From assembly GCF_036669915.1 (NCBI RefSeq), contig NC_089313.1, positions 14,091,940-14,155,939 on the forward strand: DNA of 64,000 bases. Reading direction: 5' to 3'. Both the position numbers and the translations under genes were made by a program. Position 1 is the first letter of the stretch. Each line of letters starts with the position of its first letter. Of this stretch, positions 46,572-58,060 are shown in pieces. The notes beneath the pieces are model-generated. The model was given only the letters and a program-made list of their open reading frames with translations, had not been told where the DNA came from and ran no database searches. The DNA is from Pocillopora verrucosa. Taxonomy: Eukaryota; Cnidaria; Anthozoa; Scleractinia; Pocilloporidae.

Positions 46572-49500
46572 ATGGCGTCCGAGTTATCACGTATTCAAGT
46601 CCGGCAAAATGAGGTAAATAATACAAACTTTTTTCCATTTTGTTACAAGAAGAAAGAGAGAAACGACTTTACCAACGATAAGAGATTTTGATTGAAAGGA
46701 AATGGAATTTAAGTTTTCGAGTTGTGACAGGAGTCACGTTTTCATTCACTGACAAGAATGTGTGAATCAATTGTCAACGATTTTAACGTGTTCGCATTTT
46801 TTATTGAATTCTTTCTCGGAAGTAGGGGCTTGTTTTTTGTAGACGAAATTGCTTAAGATGAAGGGAATTTTTTTTTCGTTTGATGATCGAATGTTATCGT
46901 AATTTACTAGAGTTTTGAAAATTTGCTGAAGATCATTCACTCTAGAATTTTGCAGTTTTGAGCGCGTGGTGTGGTGATGTTTCATTTATAGATATTCACT
47001 TTACTCAAACATTTCGAAAAAGGAGTTTTAAGTATAGAATACGAAAGGGAAATGTTCAAAGAAAATGGAACTTTACTTGATTCCTATTTCCATTTTTGCT
47101 CAAGTGATTTTTTGATAAATGGGAACCAATGAACATACTAATGGTATGACAATGAGGTTTTGGGCATGTAAATGTTGTTCGTAAACGTAATATGTAGTTC
47201 TTATATATACTGAGAGCTTTGATGAACGTATCCTACGTCACTGATGTTAAAAATACTGAGTCGTATTTAAGTTTTCATGATAAGTCTATATTTTTCACAG
47301 GTATTGTGATTTAGGTTGGGTTAAAATACAGTCTCACCCTGTGAGCTAAAACGTGTACTCTGAACCGCCGTTGATTTTTCATTTCTGGAACTTTTGTATT
47401 GATTGAATTTATACGTATTGTCAGGGTTTCTATTGGAAAAATTTACAGGTGTGCCCTCTAAAGTGTTGTTAATTGTTGAATTCAACATCAAATGATGTAC
47501 AGAAGGTTGTTCTGATATATTATACTTTAGTCATTACATCATCATGTTGTTTTTTTGGGCTGTTTCAAAAATCAAAGACATTTGTAGCTTATTTCTTATC
47601 TAGGGTGGATCTAAGCTCTTTGTCGCAAAAGTAGAGGGATAATTACCTGTCACAATAGAATAGATTAGATATGCTTACTTTGATGATGAAGTTAATTTTG
47701 GTGATTATGATGAAATATACAATGTAGTTCACCTTTTTTTTTTTTAGTTAGTATTCCCAATGGAAAATGATGTTTACCAAATTTGAATTGCATGCGTTGA
47801 AGCACGATTGTCTGCAAACTGTGGGATTTTGTTTTGACTAGTGGTATGCACCATTTTGTCCTATTTTTCTGCCAAAAAAATGTTAATGTGAAATATGAAA
47901 TGACTGTTTATGATGGTTTGACTAAGAAAATATTTTGCACATTGTGGTGCAAAATATATTCAGTGAGCAGAACTTGCACTCATATGTCATGCAACCTACG
48001 CCTCAATCTGTTCAATTGCGGTACATGCGAGTGATGTAATCCAGAGTGAAAATCAGTGAATTGCCAACATTTCACCAGTTAAAATCTTATCGGCATGCTG
48101 AGAACTAGTTTTTAGAATTTTAAATAGATGGCAAGGGGTGGGTGGATCTATGTGTTTGTGCCATATTGACCAACTGCTTGAAGCCCTAACACAAATGTAA
48201 TTGTACTCCTAACTTTCACACAATTCTCTTCAAATTAGTTGACTTTGTGGAACAACAAAGGAACATCAGTCAGAATAAACCTCAAAATGCTGGAAAATGC
48301 AACTGCAAGAGTCAAGATTTTCAAGGAATTTTCTAAAGAAGCCTGCATCTCTTTAAGAACAAGGGCTCTCTAGGCCTTTAAACTATCCACTTGCTATTCT
48401 GAACTACCCATTTTATTGAAAGAACTATGTTTTAAATCATTTTCCCTTTCATTCCAGTGGTTTCTACCATTATAAAGAGTTTCAACAAAATCCAGCAAAA
48501 TTACTGCCTTTTTTCTTTGAAACTAATAACATAAGACTAAAGATAGAGCTTCTGCCTACTTTATAGTTTTTGCTGTGTACTTTAAAACTTACTGTAATCC
48601 CTGTTTCTCTGTCTGTGTGTTCTCTGTTGTAAACCACTTACCTGAGACACTGTTTTGAATAACAATCCAATACTTTGTGTTTTTTTTCAACCAGATTTGG
48701 TAAAATGACATCACAGATGATAGAATTATTGTGAGTAACAATTTAAGATCTTTACAAAGCACAACTTGTGCTTATTTGAAACAATATGTCTTTTGCTTGT
48801 AGGTTTTACTTTTCAAGAATGGCCAACCAATCCTTAGAGTTGAACGTGGAACAACCTTGAGTGTCATTAAACTGCTTTACCAAGCAGATCCCAGCAATAA
48901 AGGAACAGTGATTGCACTGAAGCCTGATACAAATGATCCACTGCCCTGTGTATTAACATTAGATCAATCTCCTCTGGAAGAAGCAAAATATGAAATAATC
49001 ACTCATGGTAAATGTACTCAAACATTTAGTTTTAGTTTAGTTTTTCTAGTTAGATCATTTAAGCTGGTTGTGGACAAAGATAAGACAAATTTGAGTGACA
49101 CAAATTGGAACTGAAAAAGAGCAACATTAAGAGCAGTACACACAAGTTTGACAAAAATTGAATGTAAACGATAATACAGCACAAGATCATCAATTTTTCT
49201 CTCAACAATTATATTTTGCATATAAACTTATGCTTTTCAACAAAAAGCACCTGAAGGAATGTATTTGATTTAAACATTATTGGCACTTTGTGGTGACTAC
49301 ATGTAAAAAATTTGGGTATTTTCAAATGCATGTAAAATTACAACATTTAAATTGAGTGGTGACTAAATGCAAAAAAGTCTTGACAAATTTTTCTTCAGGA
49401 AATTTTGAATTTGGTTATTGCGTTTGCATTTGAAAATGCCAAAATACTTAGTAACCACATAGTGTCAATCATGTTAAAATCGAATACCTTCCTATCTCCT

Positions 49501-52333
49501 CAGCACAATTACTGTGCAAAATTAAATATTATCGTGGACATCTGCATGAATGCACTTATGTAATTGTGTATGCATTTGAAAACACCAAGAAAAACATTTG
49601 ATAACTACAAAGTGTCAATCATGCTGAAATTGAACATCTTTGTTTAGATTCCATTTGCAGGAGAGCATGCAACATTTAATTCTTGAGAGAAAATGACCCC
49701 TTACTGTGTAGATGATTATATTTTATATTCTTTTTGCGTTCTGCATGGTCATTATAGACTTCTCCATTGTCTATCATCTCAACTTAATTACTGTGCCAAA
49801 ATTAAATATTTTGGCAGGCTTGTGGGTGAATAGAATGTTGAAGCAAGGTTAAATGTGCTTGATTGAACGGAAATGATAACAAATATTTTTGCAAAAAAAT
49901 ACAAATTCCAAGTAATTTTCCTTCTCAAAAGCAAAATTACAGTAAAATCTGTTTGGACCATTCAACCCTTTAACTGCTGAGAGTGACTAACATCTAATTT
50001 CTCCCAACAGTATAACCCCTGCATCACACAGTAAGGTCATGAGAATAAAGGAAATGATCACCAACTAAATATCCACTTGATTGATGAACAAATTCTCCTT
50101 GTCAACACCTTAGGAAATGTATAGAAAACAGTATGGAGTATATGCATACTGATGTTAGGGTGTAAAGGGTTAACTCACTGAGGTGTACAACATGTAACTT
50201 CTCCCTAGAATATCCAGTCATTATCCAGCAAACAGATGCTGAGAATACTGAAACTTATCTTGTAGAAGTTATCTTGATCTAACTCTTAATCCTTGTTACG
50301 TATTTACCAGGAAATGTGTAGCATCAAGAGGGGGGAATTAACAATTGGATCATGGGAGTTAAAGAGTAAATAAGCTAGCAAATTCTGTGTTTGACTCTGT
50401 AACAGACCAAAAAATTAAGCTTCTTATCATAACACAGTTGTCCAAAACATGCAGTACTGGAGACCTGTGATACATTAAGTTTCTGTTGAGGGGACTCAAA
50501 CTCAACTTTCTATGGCCAAGATTTAATTTGGATTCAACAGCTTCGTTTTAAAAAGAAATTGTTCATGTTTTTTATCCAGAACCAGGAAATCCTGTGCAAC
50601 CAGTTTCCAAGGAAGACGCAAATACTAGACAGTTTTCTGAGGGGAACAGTTCCACTATGGCAAGGTTACCACACTCGTTAAATCTGCCATTCAATCCCCC
50701 TCAAGGAACATCATCAGTCATAACACAGCCTGGGCAACCTGCTAGCCTTGTAACACCTTTAACTCTTGCAATCTCACCTGAATCTGACACTAGAAATTCT
50801 GCAAATCACAGAGAAAACAATAGAAGCTCTTTGCTTTTGGCAAGAAGAGATGGTACCTATTTCCCCACTCGCTCAAGCATTCTTTCAGTTTCACGTCGCA
50901 AGAAGACAGCTAGAAAATCGGTTTTCCAACGCAAAGTGTCTCCAACATCAAGTCCTAATCCTGTCCTTCATAGGAAGGCCATGCATGGAGAAGTAATTTA
51001 TTCTACAAATTTACTGTCTGAGAAAAACAGGGAGGGTTTTGATGCAGTTGCAAATGAGTCTGCAAGTCATCCTGAAGCTGTTGATTCCCCAGGACTGTGT
51101 GACAGCACCGAAAATGGAAACTATCGACCTTCCTTGCAAGGAACAGGGGAAGAGATGGAAACAGAAAACCATCATAGAGACATCTATAGCACTGATACTG
51201 TAACAGCATTTTCAGCAGAAGATTCAGCAGGCTTTGCCAATTTTCCAAATCTTGAAAGCTCTTCTACAAATGGGTCAAGTCCTGCCATTAGTGATGACCA
51301 TCCAGCTGTTATTGACATCCACAGTGACTCAAGGGAAACTAGTGGTGGAGAGAATGACTCGGACTCAAACTTTGTTAGTTCAGAGAACAGTCCTCTTCAA
51401 AACCATGGTGGCCGAGGGCTGAGCTCACATAGAAACAGTCAACAAGGTTCTCACTTAGATATTCATGAGGCACAAACCTTTCTTCCAAAAACAGCAATAG
51501 TAGTCTTACCAAACACAATCCAAGTTAAGACAGAACCCAGTGAAGTTCTTTCCATGTCAAATGGCCACTCACCAGAGCCAAATACTTCTGAGGAGAGAAG
51601 TCAACCACATTTGGGTAGTAGCCCTGAAAGAGAAAACAGCACCATGGGTCCTTCTGTGCAGAATTATGCCCTTAGCCAACAAGTCTTGCCAACAAGTTCT
51701 CAAGATGGCCTTTCAGCACCAGTTCATTCGGGTCCATCTCTGCCAAGAGTTGTTGATGTTGTGGGTGCTTCTCCTGATCAGGAGGACCACACAGAGAGTG
51801 CTGCAACACACCCCCAGGGTGGACCTTACCTGGATATGAAGGAGTACAGCTGTGATATCTGCCATAAGCAGTTTGACTCTGCAAACTCTGTGCTTCGTCA
51901 CAAACGTTCCCACACTGGAGACCGACCCTACATCTGTAAAATCTGCGGCTGGGGCTTCAACTTAAGTGGAAATCTAAACCAGCATCTAGCGATTCACCAA
52001 AAGGTCAAGCCTTTTAAGTGTGTCTACTGTGGAAAAACCTTTGCTCGTTCCAATGTGCTTAAGGCTCATGTTCGATGCCACACAGGAGAACGGCCATTTC
52101 AGTGCCAGTTATGTGGAAGCAAGTTTATTATTGGTCATAACTTAAAGAAACATATGGTGACCAGACATGGAATTAAGGAAGACGACAGAATCTTTTCACA
52201 AAATGATGCCACTGAGGACAGTGGAAGATCTCACGATAACGTTTTCTCACAGAATAATACCTCAGAAATTAATGGTAGGTATCAAAGAAGTGACAACAGT
52301 GAAAATATCAGCATACCAAAGTCACGATCATAA
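46572..52333 (+). CDS. Four-finger C2H2 zinc-finger protein with a novel N-terminal domain
   Basis: A predicted nuclear DNA-binding protein. Three exons join in phase: 46572-46613, 48803-49007 and 50580-52333, giving 666 residues. Residues 1-82 (MASELSRIQVRQNE, then VLLFKNGQPILRVERGTTLS…) form a compact segment I do not recognise. A long Ser/Pro/Asn-rich linker follows, with a basic cluster (SRRKKTARKSVFQRK) that may be a nuclear signal and a VKTEPSE motif matching the SUMO consensus. Fingers at about 504-615: CDICHKQF…HKRSH, CKICGWGF…HLAIH, CVYCGKTF…HVRCH and CQLCGSKF…HMVTRH, with TGDRP and TGERP linkers. A Ser/Asn/Asp-rich tail follows. No specific orthologue is assigned. The open frame of exon 3 begins at a GTG and is not an independent start. 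Confidence 0.88.
49276..49622. repeat. Inverted and direct repeats in the zinc-finger gene intron
   Basis: A ~50-bp motif related to TGCATTTGAAAATGCCAAAA…CACATAGTGTCAATCAT occurs three times: inverted at about 49276-49335, and direct at 49428-49474 and 49566-49622. No coding content. Confidence 0.6.
49971..50370. mobile_element. Two overlapping TTAACCC-family MITEs in the zinc-finger gene intron
   Basis: First about 49971-50173 (TTCAACCCTTTAACTGCTGA to GTGTAAAGGGTTAA); second about 50169-50370 (GTTAACTCACTGAGG to TGGGAGTTAAAGAGTAAA). They share the GTTAA at the junction. Confidence 0.7.
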
Positions 52334-52803
52334 AGATATATTGTTGTATTCAATATTTTTCTCCAAGTGCTGTTAAAAGATTATTTTTAATGCATTAGAT
52401 ATCTACCAGACATTTATTGAGCCAGTCTTACACTTTTTAACCAATTTTAGAGATTTCATTTTGATTATATATATATTAAGTTATTATCCTCAAAGTATGA
52501 AAATAGCAATTATAAATTTTGAGAAATCTTTTGGTCATTTTGCAATAACAAATTAACAAAATTAAGAGTCATCAGCCATCTCACTCCCAGGATTCATCGA
52601 GTATTACTTTCTCCCTACAATATCCATATATTTTGAAGCAGAAAGGTGATGAGGGATATCATATTATTTCTCACCAAATTCTCAGATCTGTAATTATAAG
52701 AAATGTGTGGCAGTTAGTGAGGAGAATTGATCTTTAGAGCTTGGGAGGGAAATGGTTCTTAGTGAGAAGGATACGTGTCTTATTTCCAGCTTTTTCTTGA
52801 TAA

Positions 52804-52837
<34 letters not shown>

Positions 52838-54560
52838 ACAGCATTAGTGCTGCTTTATATTTTATTGAAATTATTTAAGAAGATTCAAGAATTGGTGATG
52901 AAAGATTTATAAAGGAGGGAAAATTGTTTTTTTTTGTTGTTTTTCTGTGCTAATTTTTGTTCCCTTCATTGCTCCAGTATTGTAAATGTTAAGTTTAGTT
53001 AACCCTTTAACTCCCATGAGTGACCAAGACAGAATTTCTCCATACAATATCAATACAATATCAAGTAGACAAGTGATGAGAATAAAGAACAATATCAGTT
53101 AGGCGAGTATAAGTTGATCTTATACTAAATTCTCCCAACTAACATCACAAGAACTGTATGGAAGGCAGTAAGGAGAATTACCAATGAGATCTTGGGAGTT
53201 AAAGGGTTAAGGAAGTCATGATTAAATGAATTTGTTTAAGTGTATCCAAAAGAACTAGTAGTTATATTGCCATGTGGTAAAATAGGAAAATGTTATGATT
53301 AAGTACTAAATCTGCTAGTGTACCTGCACTGATCCAGGGGTTTTGATAAAAGGCAGTTACCAGCAGTCTACTGCTGCCTGTGCAACCTGTCACCGCTGTT
53401 TGTTTAGCCTGTGAGCTAACTGTTATGTTTGGGTTTCTCCTAACAGCACAGCCTGCTTATGGGAAAAGTTATTGAAACCCTTGCTAATCACATAGTTGTT
53501 ATTCATCTAAGATTTGATTGGAGAAACTGGACATGTAGTCAACTTAGAGGTTTGCATGAGATACAGTTTTAAGTTAATTCAAAACACAGCATTTAATCTT
53601 AATTGATTAGTTATTTAATTAAGTAATAATAAATTTTAATTAAACTTGTCACAAGGAATGTGCATGTACACTGTATCACATATATATTAATATAAATGAA
53701 TATTCAAATTTTATTATGTTGTTTAAAAGAGTGTTGCTTTATTTTTTATTGGAGGGCAGTAAATATATTTAGCAATTTGTGAAACTAGGAAAGTTTTTAT
53801 GAGAAACAGGAAAGGCAAGTATCCGGGGTTGTCTTTAAGAAATGTAAGGCATGTACAGTCTGACTATTTGGGTGGCTGAAGTGAATTATGCTTTGGAAGC
53901 AAGCATGGCCTGTGCTTTTAGGGAGGTTGGGACACATGCATTTGTATCTTTGATTATAATTCAATTAGCCGGCATTAATTGATGTGACAGCCAGAAGGTT
54001 TCCTTCGTCTGCCACCCTGAATATCAGCCCTGAAGGGTTCTTTCCACTACATTAAGCTCTTTAAAAATTTTCAAGTTTTGTATTAGCTGCACCATCTATT
54101 GAAAATCCTACTTCATTAGGATCACAAGGAATTATTGTTAGTATTTGGATTTTAAGCAAATCAAAAGATGCACATGCACACCATTGTTTATTTTATGACT
54201 TTAATTTTAAATGGGTTGTGCTATTACCATGTAATATACATGTTTATTTCACTTTATTTTTCAGAACAAATATTCTTAATAATTTACATCATTGTTCATG
54301 AGTCAAAAGCTTATTGCTGTTAGTAATGAAAAGGCATCTTGTTGTGTATTTATAACTTAATCACAGAATTTATGTAGAACAGAGTATTATAATTTCACTA
54401 AAGCGGACTATTTTTACATTTTTTGTGTACTCTCAATATGTATTTCCTGTTAGATATTTTGCTATATTTATTGCCATCCTGAAGAACCAGGGAAAACACA
54501 AGTAGCACAGAATGCCAGCTAAAGTAATAAAAGATTATTAAAGGCCTCTCTAGAGTCTTT
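52334..54560 (+). other. 3' UTR and downstream region of the zinc-finger gene
   Basis: No further coding sequence is visible. Contains a diverged MITE (about 52573-52755), a poly(A) tract at 52809-52834 and the MITE at 52999-53210. AATAAAA near 54526 is one candidate poly(A) signal but is distant. Confidence 0.45.
52999..53210. mobile_element. Intact TTAACCC-family MITE
   Basis: 212 bp with perfect TTAACCCTTTAACTCCCA ends. The interior (GACCAAGACAGAATTTCTCC…GGCAGTAAGGAGAATTAC) defines the subfamily of the split copy at 27158. Confidence 0.85.
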
Positions 54561-54765
54561 GTGTTTTTTCATAACAAACCAGTTACCTAGTAATACATCA
54601 GTCAATTCAAAGCTTCAAAATCCCACCCTCCTTCAGAGGCCAACCTCCTAGGGCATATGAACCTATGAAGACTGGTTTGTTCAAATCCTCAGCCCTTTGG
54701 GTAAAAGGGCCCATCCAAATTTTTTCTTTGTGAAAGGAAAAATAGCAACCATGACTTATTTCATA

Positions 54766-54976
54766 ACTATTTAGCTCCCATGAGTGACCAAGACAGAATT
54801 TCTCCTTATAATACCAATACAATATCAAGCAGACAAGTGAGGAGAGTTAAACTTGAAATATCAATAAGGGGATTATTAGTTAATCAAATATCAAGTTCTC
54901 AGAAAAAACATAATAAGAATTGTATGACAGACAGTAAGGAGAATTGCTGATAGATCTTTGGAGTGAAAGGGTTGAT
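54766..54976. mobile_element. TTAACCC-family MITE, slightly degraded ends
   Basis: AACTATTTAGCTCCCATGAG at the left and TTTGGAGTGAAAGGGTTGA at the right, with the same interior as 52999-53210. Confidence 0.75.
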
Positions 54977-56012
54977 AAAAAATTGGTAGAAATCTTTTGA
55001 CCTATTGTTTTGGAGTCCTTTGAAATTCAAACCCAAAATATTAGAAAATTATTCGCCAAATGTTGACGAGCCGTCTAAAGTGCAATAAAAAGAGCGTAGC
55101 CATTTGATAAGTTTGATGCTACATGTACTACTTTATTTAGTCGTATGATGAGAATCATCTACTTAACTAGTAGACTCGATGAATATTACAACACTTCACC
55201 AGAAATGGGTATCAGTGTAACTTACTTCGACATGACAAAAACGATCATGAAGCATGATTTGTGTCTAAAGCAATTTTCTTTTTCGTTTAATTCAATCATG
55301 CTTAACTAACGTGGGGCTGGTAACAATAAATCAACTCTGCCGAGCAGCTTCTGAGTATATCTAGGTATATCTTAGCCTCGTTTAATTAAAAAAAAGAAAG
55401 CTATTGTGATCAAGGAAGCGTAAAATAGTCCTTTTGTCAATTTGCTAAAGCAAATGCAAGTGATTATGAACATAATAAGTGCCTTTCAAAATATAGCAAA
55501 ATCTGACCGTAACATGACTGGTATGCCGTTCCTCCTGCTGATCCACTCTTGAGAAATAAACCAGTGATTAACCTTGTGAATGAATTTACGTATTTTTATA
55601 ATACATTACTTTTGTCTTCATTTAAAATCCACCGTCAGTATCTGCATCTGATATCAACGTTTCCTTTTTACAACTTTTCTTTTGTATTTGTATACCATCG
55701 ATCAGGAAGGAAATCATATTCTCAGCATTCCAGTGGATTTACGTCCATCAGTATATCAAATTAAGTTTATCATTTTTCCTCTCTGTGGGCTCCGCCCTTT
55801 AGACAACCAAATAACCGAGAGTAATCTATCAGTTTTCGTTAACCGTACAAAAAGTACCAATTTTACGCATATTAGCTATTTCTATTGTTCTCTTAGAATT
55901 GGCGGTGGTGGGGAGGGGGAGGCAATTAGGAATCCTCTGGGGATTGCTCCTCATCACGTGAGAATCATATGGTTGTATTTAAAGCCTCTACCCTGTTCCC
56001 TCACGACTATCG

Positions 56013-56234
56013 CTAACTGATTTCCTCAGTGTATGAACAAGTATAAGTGACCACAGTCTTTATGAAAGGTGGATAACGGGACTTATAAACCCGTTTGAGG
56101 CTCACAATGCATACATTTGTCCCATCCACTTGTCCAAGATTCGCTTGGCAGTGCTTGTTGAAATCGTCCACGGTAGAAGTATCCCCAGGGATCCCTAACG
56201 CTCGAACGCGAATGACCGTTATGGTCCCAGAACA
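56013..56234 (-). CDS. Candidate last exon of an unidentified Cys-containing protein
   Basis: A strong acceptor (CATCTCTCTCCAG) precedes a 73-codon open frame ending in TAG. The translation begins CSGTITVIRVRALGIPGD, includes FNKHCQANLGQVDGTNVCIV and ends VVTYTCSYTEEIS. The composition and spaced cysteines look like a real extracellular domain, and the ending is loosely like the C-V…K-x-V-x-Y-x-C end of SUEL-type lectin domains, though this is weak. The exon enters in phase 0. The splice donor at about 56455-56460 (after MSTFPLVRG) would leave phase 1, so it does not obviously pair with this exon. Upstream exons are not found with confidence. Confidence 0.45.
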   Translation of the reverse strand, partial: CSGTITVIRVRALGIPGDTSTVDDFNKHCQANLGQVDGTNVCIVSLKRVYKSRYPPFIKTVVTYTCSYTEEIS

Positions 56235-57683
56235 CTGGAGAGAGATGTCGTCATTACCTGTCCCTTCAGCTGGGAGAAAATTTTCAAATCACCATTTGTA
56301 CACGAAAACGTTTCGCAGTATCACTGCAGTTTCACTGCTATACTAATGCTAAGTCATCGAACGGTGAAAAGAACGGCTTATTCTTTCAATGTCTTTTCTC
56401 ACAAAAGGATGCATGCAAACAATATTCTTCATGATAGGTAAGGACCAAATAAACCTTACCCCGAACAAGAGGAAATGTGCTCATGGTCAGCTTGGGTCTC
56501 TTGGCCTCGAGTATAGACTTAGTAACTCTTATATAATTTAGGGTTACTTTTTGTTGGAGGTGGCGGACCTTTTTTATAAAAAAATGTTTGTGGCGAGTGA
56601 GAGCGAGGAAGGCTGATGGGGGGAGGGGGGGGGGGTGGTTAGGGAATCTGACTATTGCACACCGAGCCAATTCCATGCCCCTAGGCCTATTCAGGTGTCT
56701 CAAAATGTCTTAACGATGGTTCATTGGCCACGACAAGAAAACATCTTTGGGATCTGTTACCTACTTGTAGAAATTCATGAGCAGGCTTGAGTTGTTCAAA
56801 AAAGTACCACAACATACTATTTAACTAAGCATGATGCAACTGAATATTTTCCCAGGACAATTTCACGTTGCACTGGTGATGTTTTCTACACTGAACCACG
56901 AAACTGAAAGGGGGGGGGTGGACTATCCCCTCCAAATTTTCATTCGGAGGTGTCTACCCCGCCTCTCACCCCCTCCCCTTGCTACTTCACCCATGTCCAT
57001 ACTTTTTCGTTATTTTTGGGGGGAAATTGTGTTGAAACGTATGACTGAATACCCACCCTTTTTCTCTGTTGTCACTACTCTTGTGGGTCGGGGTGTCGTG
57101 ATACCAGTTGAGTTACTACTTAGTGTGGTGAAGTTTACATCTGCAATGAAAAAAGGGATAGCGCAAGAAGACAATTAATAGCGTAATAATCCCTTTACTG
57201 ATAGTCATGCACATATTAGCTGTGATTTAGAGGGAATCAACTTATGGTTTCTGTTTCACTGATTATGAGCGAGTCACGGTAGTAGCTGTATTTAAGGGAA
57301 CGCCCACTCTTTTTTTGTGACCTAGCTCAGTGTCGGATAAAACAGGCAGATAAACTGTCGCAATTCATCCTTAAGGGATAAAATATTAGAAGCAATTCTC
57401 TTTCTTTATGTTTACTGTTTAGTGCTCTTTTTATATCTCTTGTAATAAATTTTATTATTTTATTATCATGTAAGCAAATAGATGCGATTAATTTAATTCT
57501 GCACTATTAGATGTCGATTTACCCGTTTAAAAGTAAATGTCATCCTATGCAGTACTGAACAGATCAACAAAGAAAATGTTAAGACGGTCTTTCTTAATTT
57601 CATATAATTGTGTATTCTCTATTATCTATTACTTTATCACAACTGATCGTGTATTCTGACTGTCCTAATGAGGATTTTCCTGA

Positions 57684-57950
57684 ATGGAATGTGTCTGTAG
57701 AAGTGACTGGTATTTCGACAACCTTAGCGGAAGTCATCATCAGAGTCAAGTGAGACATGGCTTACGGTCAGGTTCGCGAAACGTCAACAGTCCAACTCAG
57801 CGGTCAAACAAAGGGCATACGCGAGGGGATCGATTCTGGTCTCCCGCGCGCCAATTTCCCGCGCAAAATTTCAAAGGAAGACTTAAGAACAACTGCTGTC
57901 TCGCACAATAGGCGAAGGAGAATTGAAAAAGTTAGAGAAATCCCGAGATG
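57684..57950. repeat. Possible fragment of a dispersed element
   Basis: The stretch GGTATTTCGACAACCTTAGC and the following GGAAGTCATCATCAGAGTCA resembles, from memory, a repeat common in cnidarian genomes. Short open frames run through it but none looks like a standalone gene. Confidence 0.3.
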
Positions 57951-58060
57951 ATTCAACTATTACTCCTAGGTTCAAGCCATTTTCTGTGCTTTCGCCCAGC
58001 TATCTAGACTGAAGCATTTATGGAGCAAAACTACGTCGGCTAATACTTTTGGACACTTAC

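Noticed and set aside
50594..52333. Zinc-finger exon 3 as an independent gene starting at its first codon
   Set aside because: The first codon is GTG, an acceptor precedes it at 50578-50579, and the frame joins in phase to two upstream exons.
56831..57178. 115-codon plus-strand frame
   Set aside because: Runs through G- and C-rich low-complexity sequence and has no recognisable motif.
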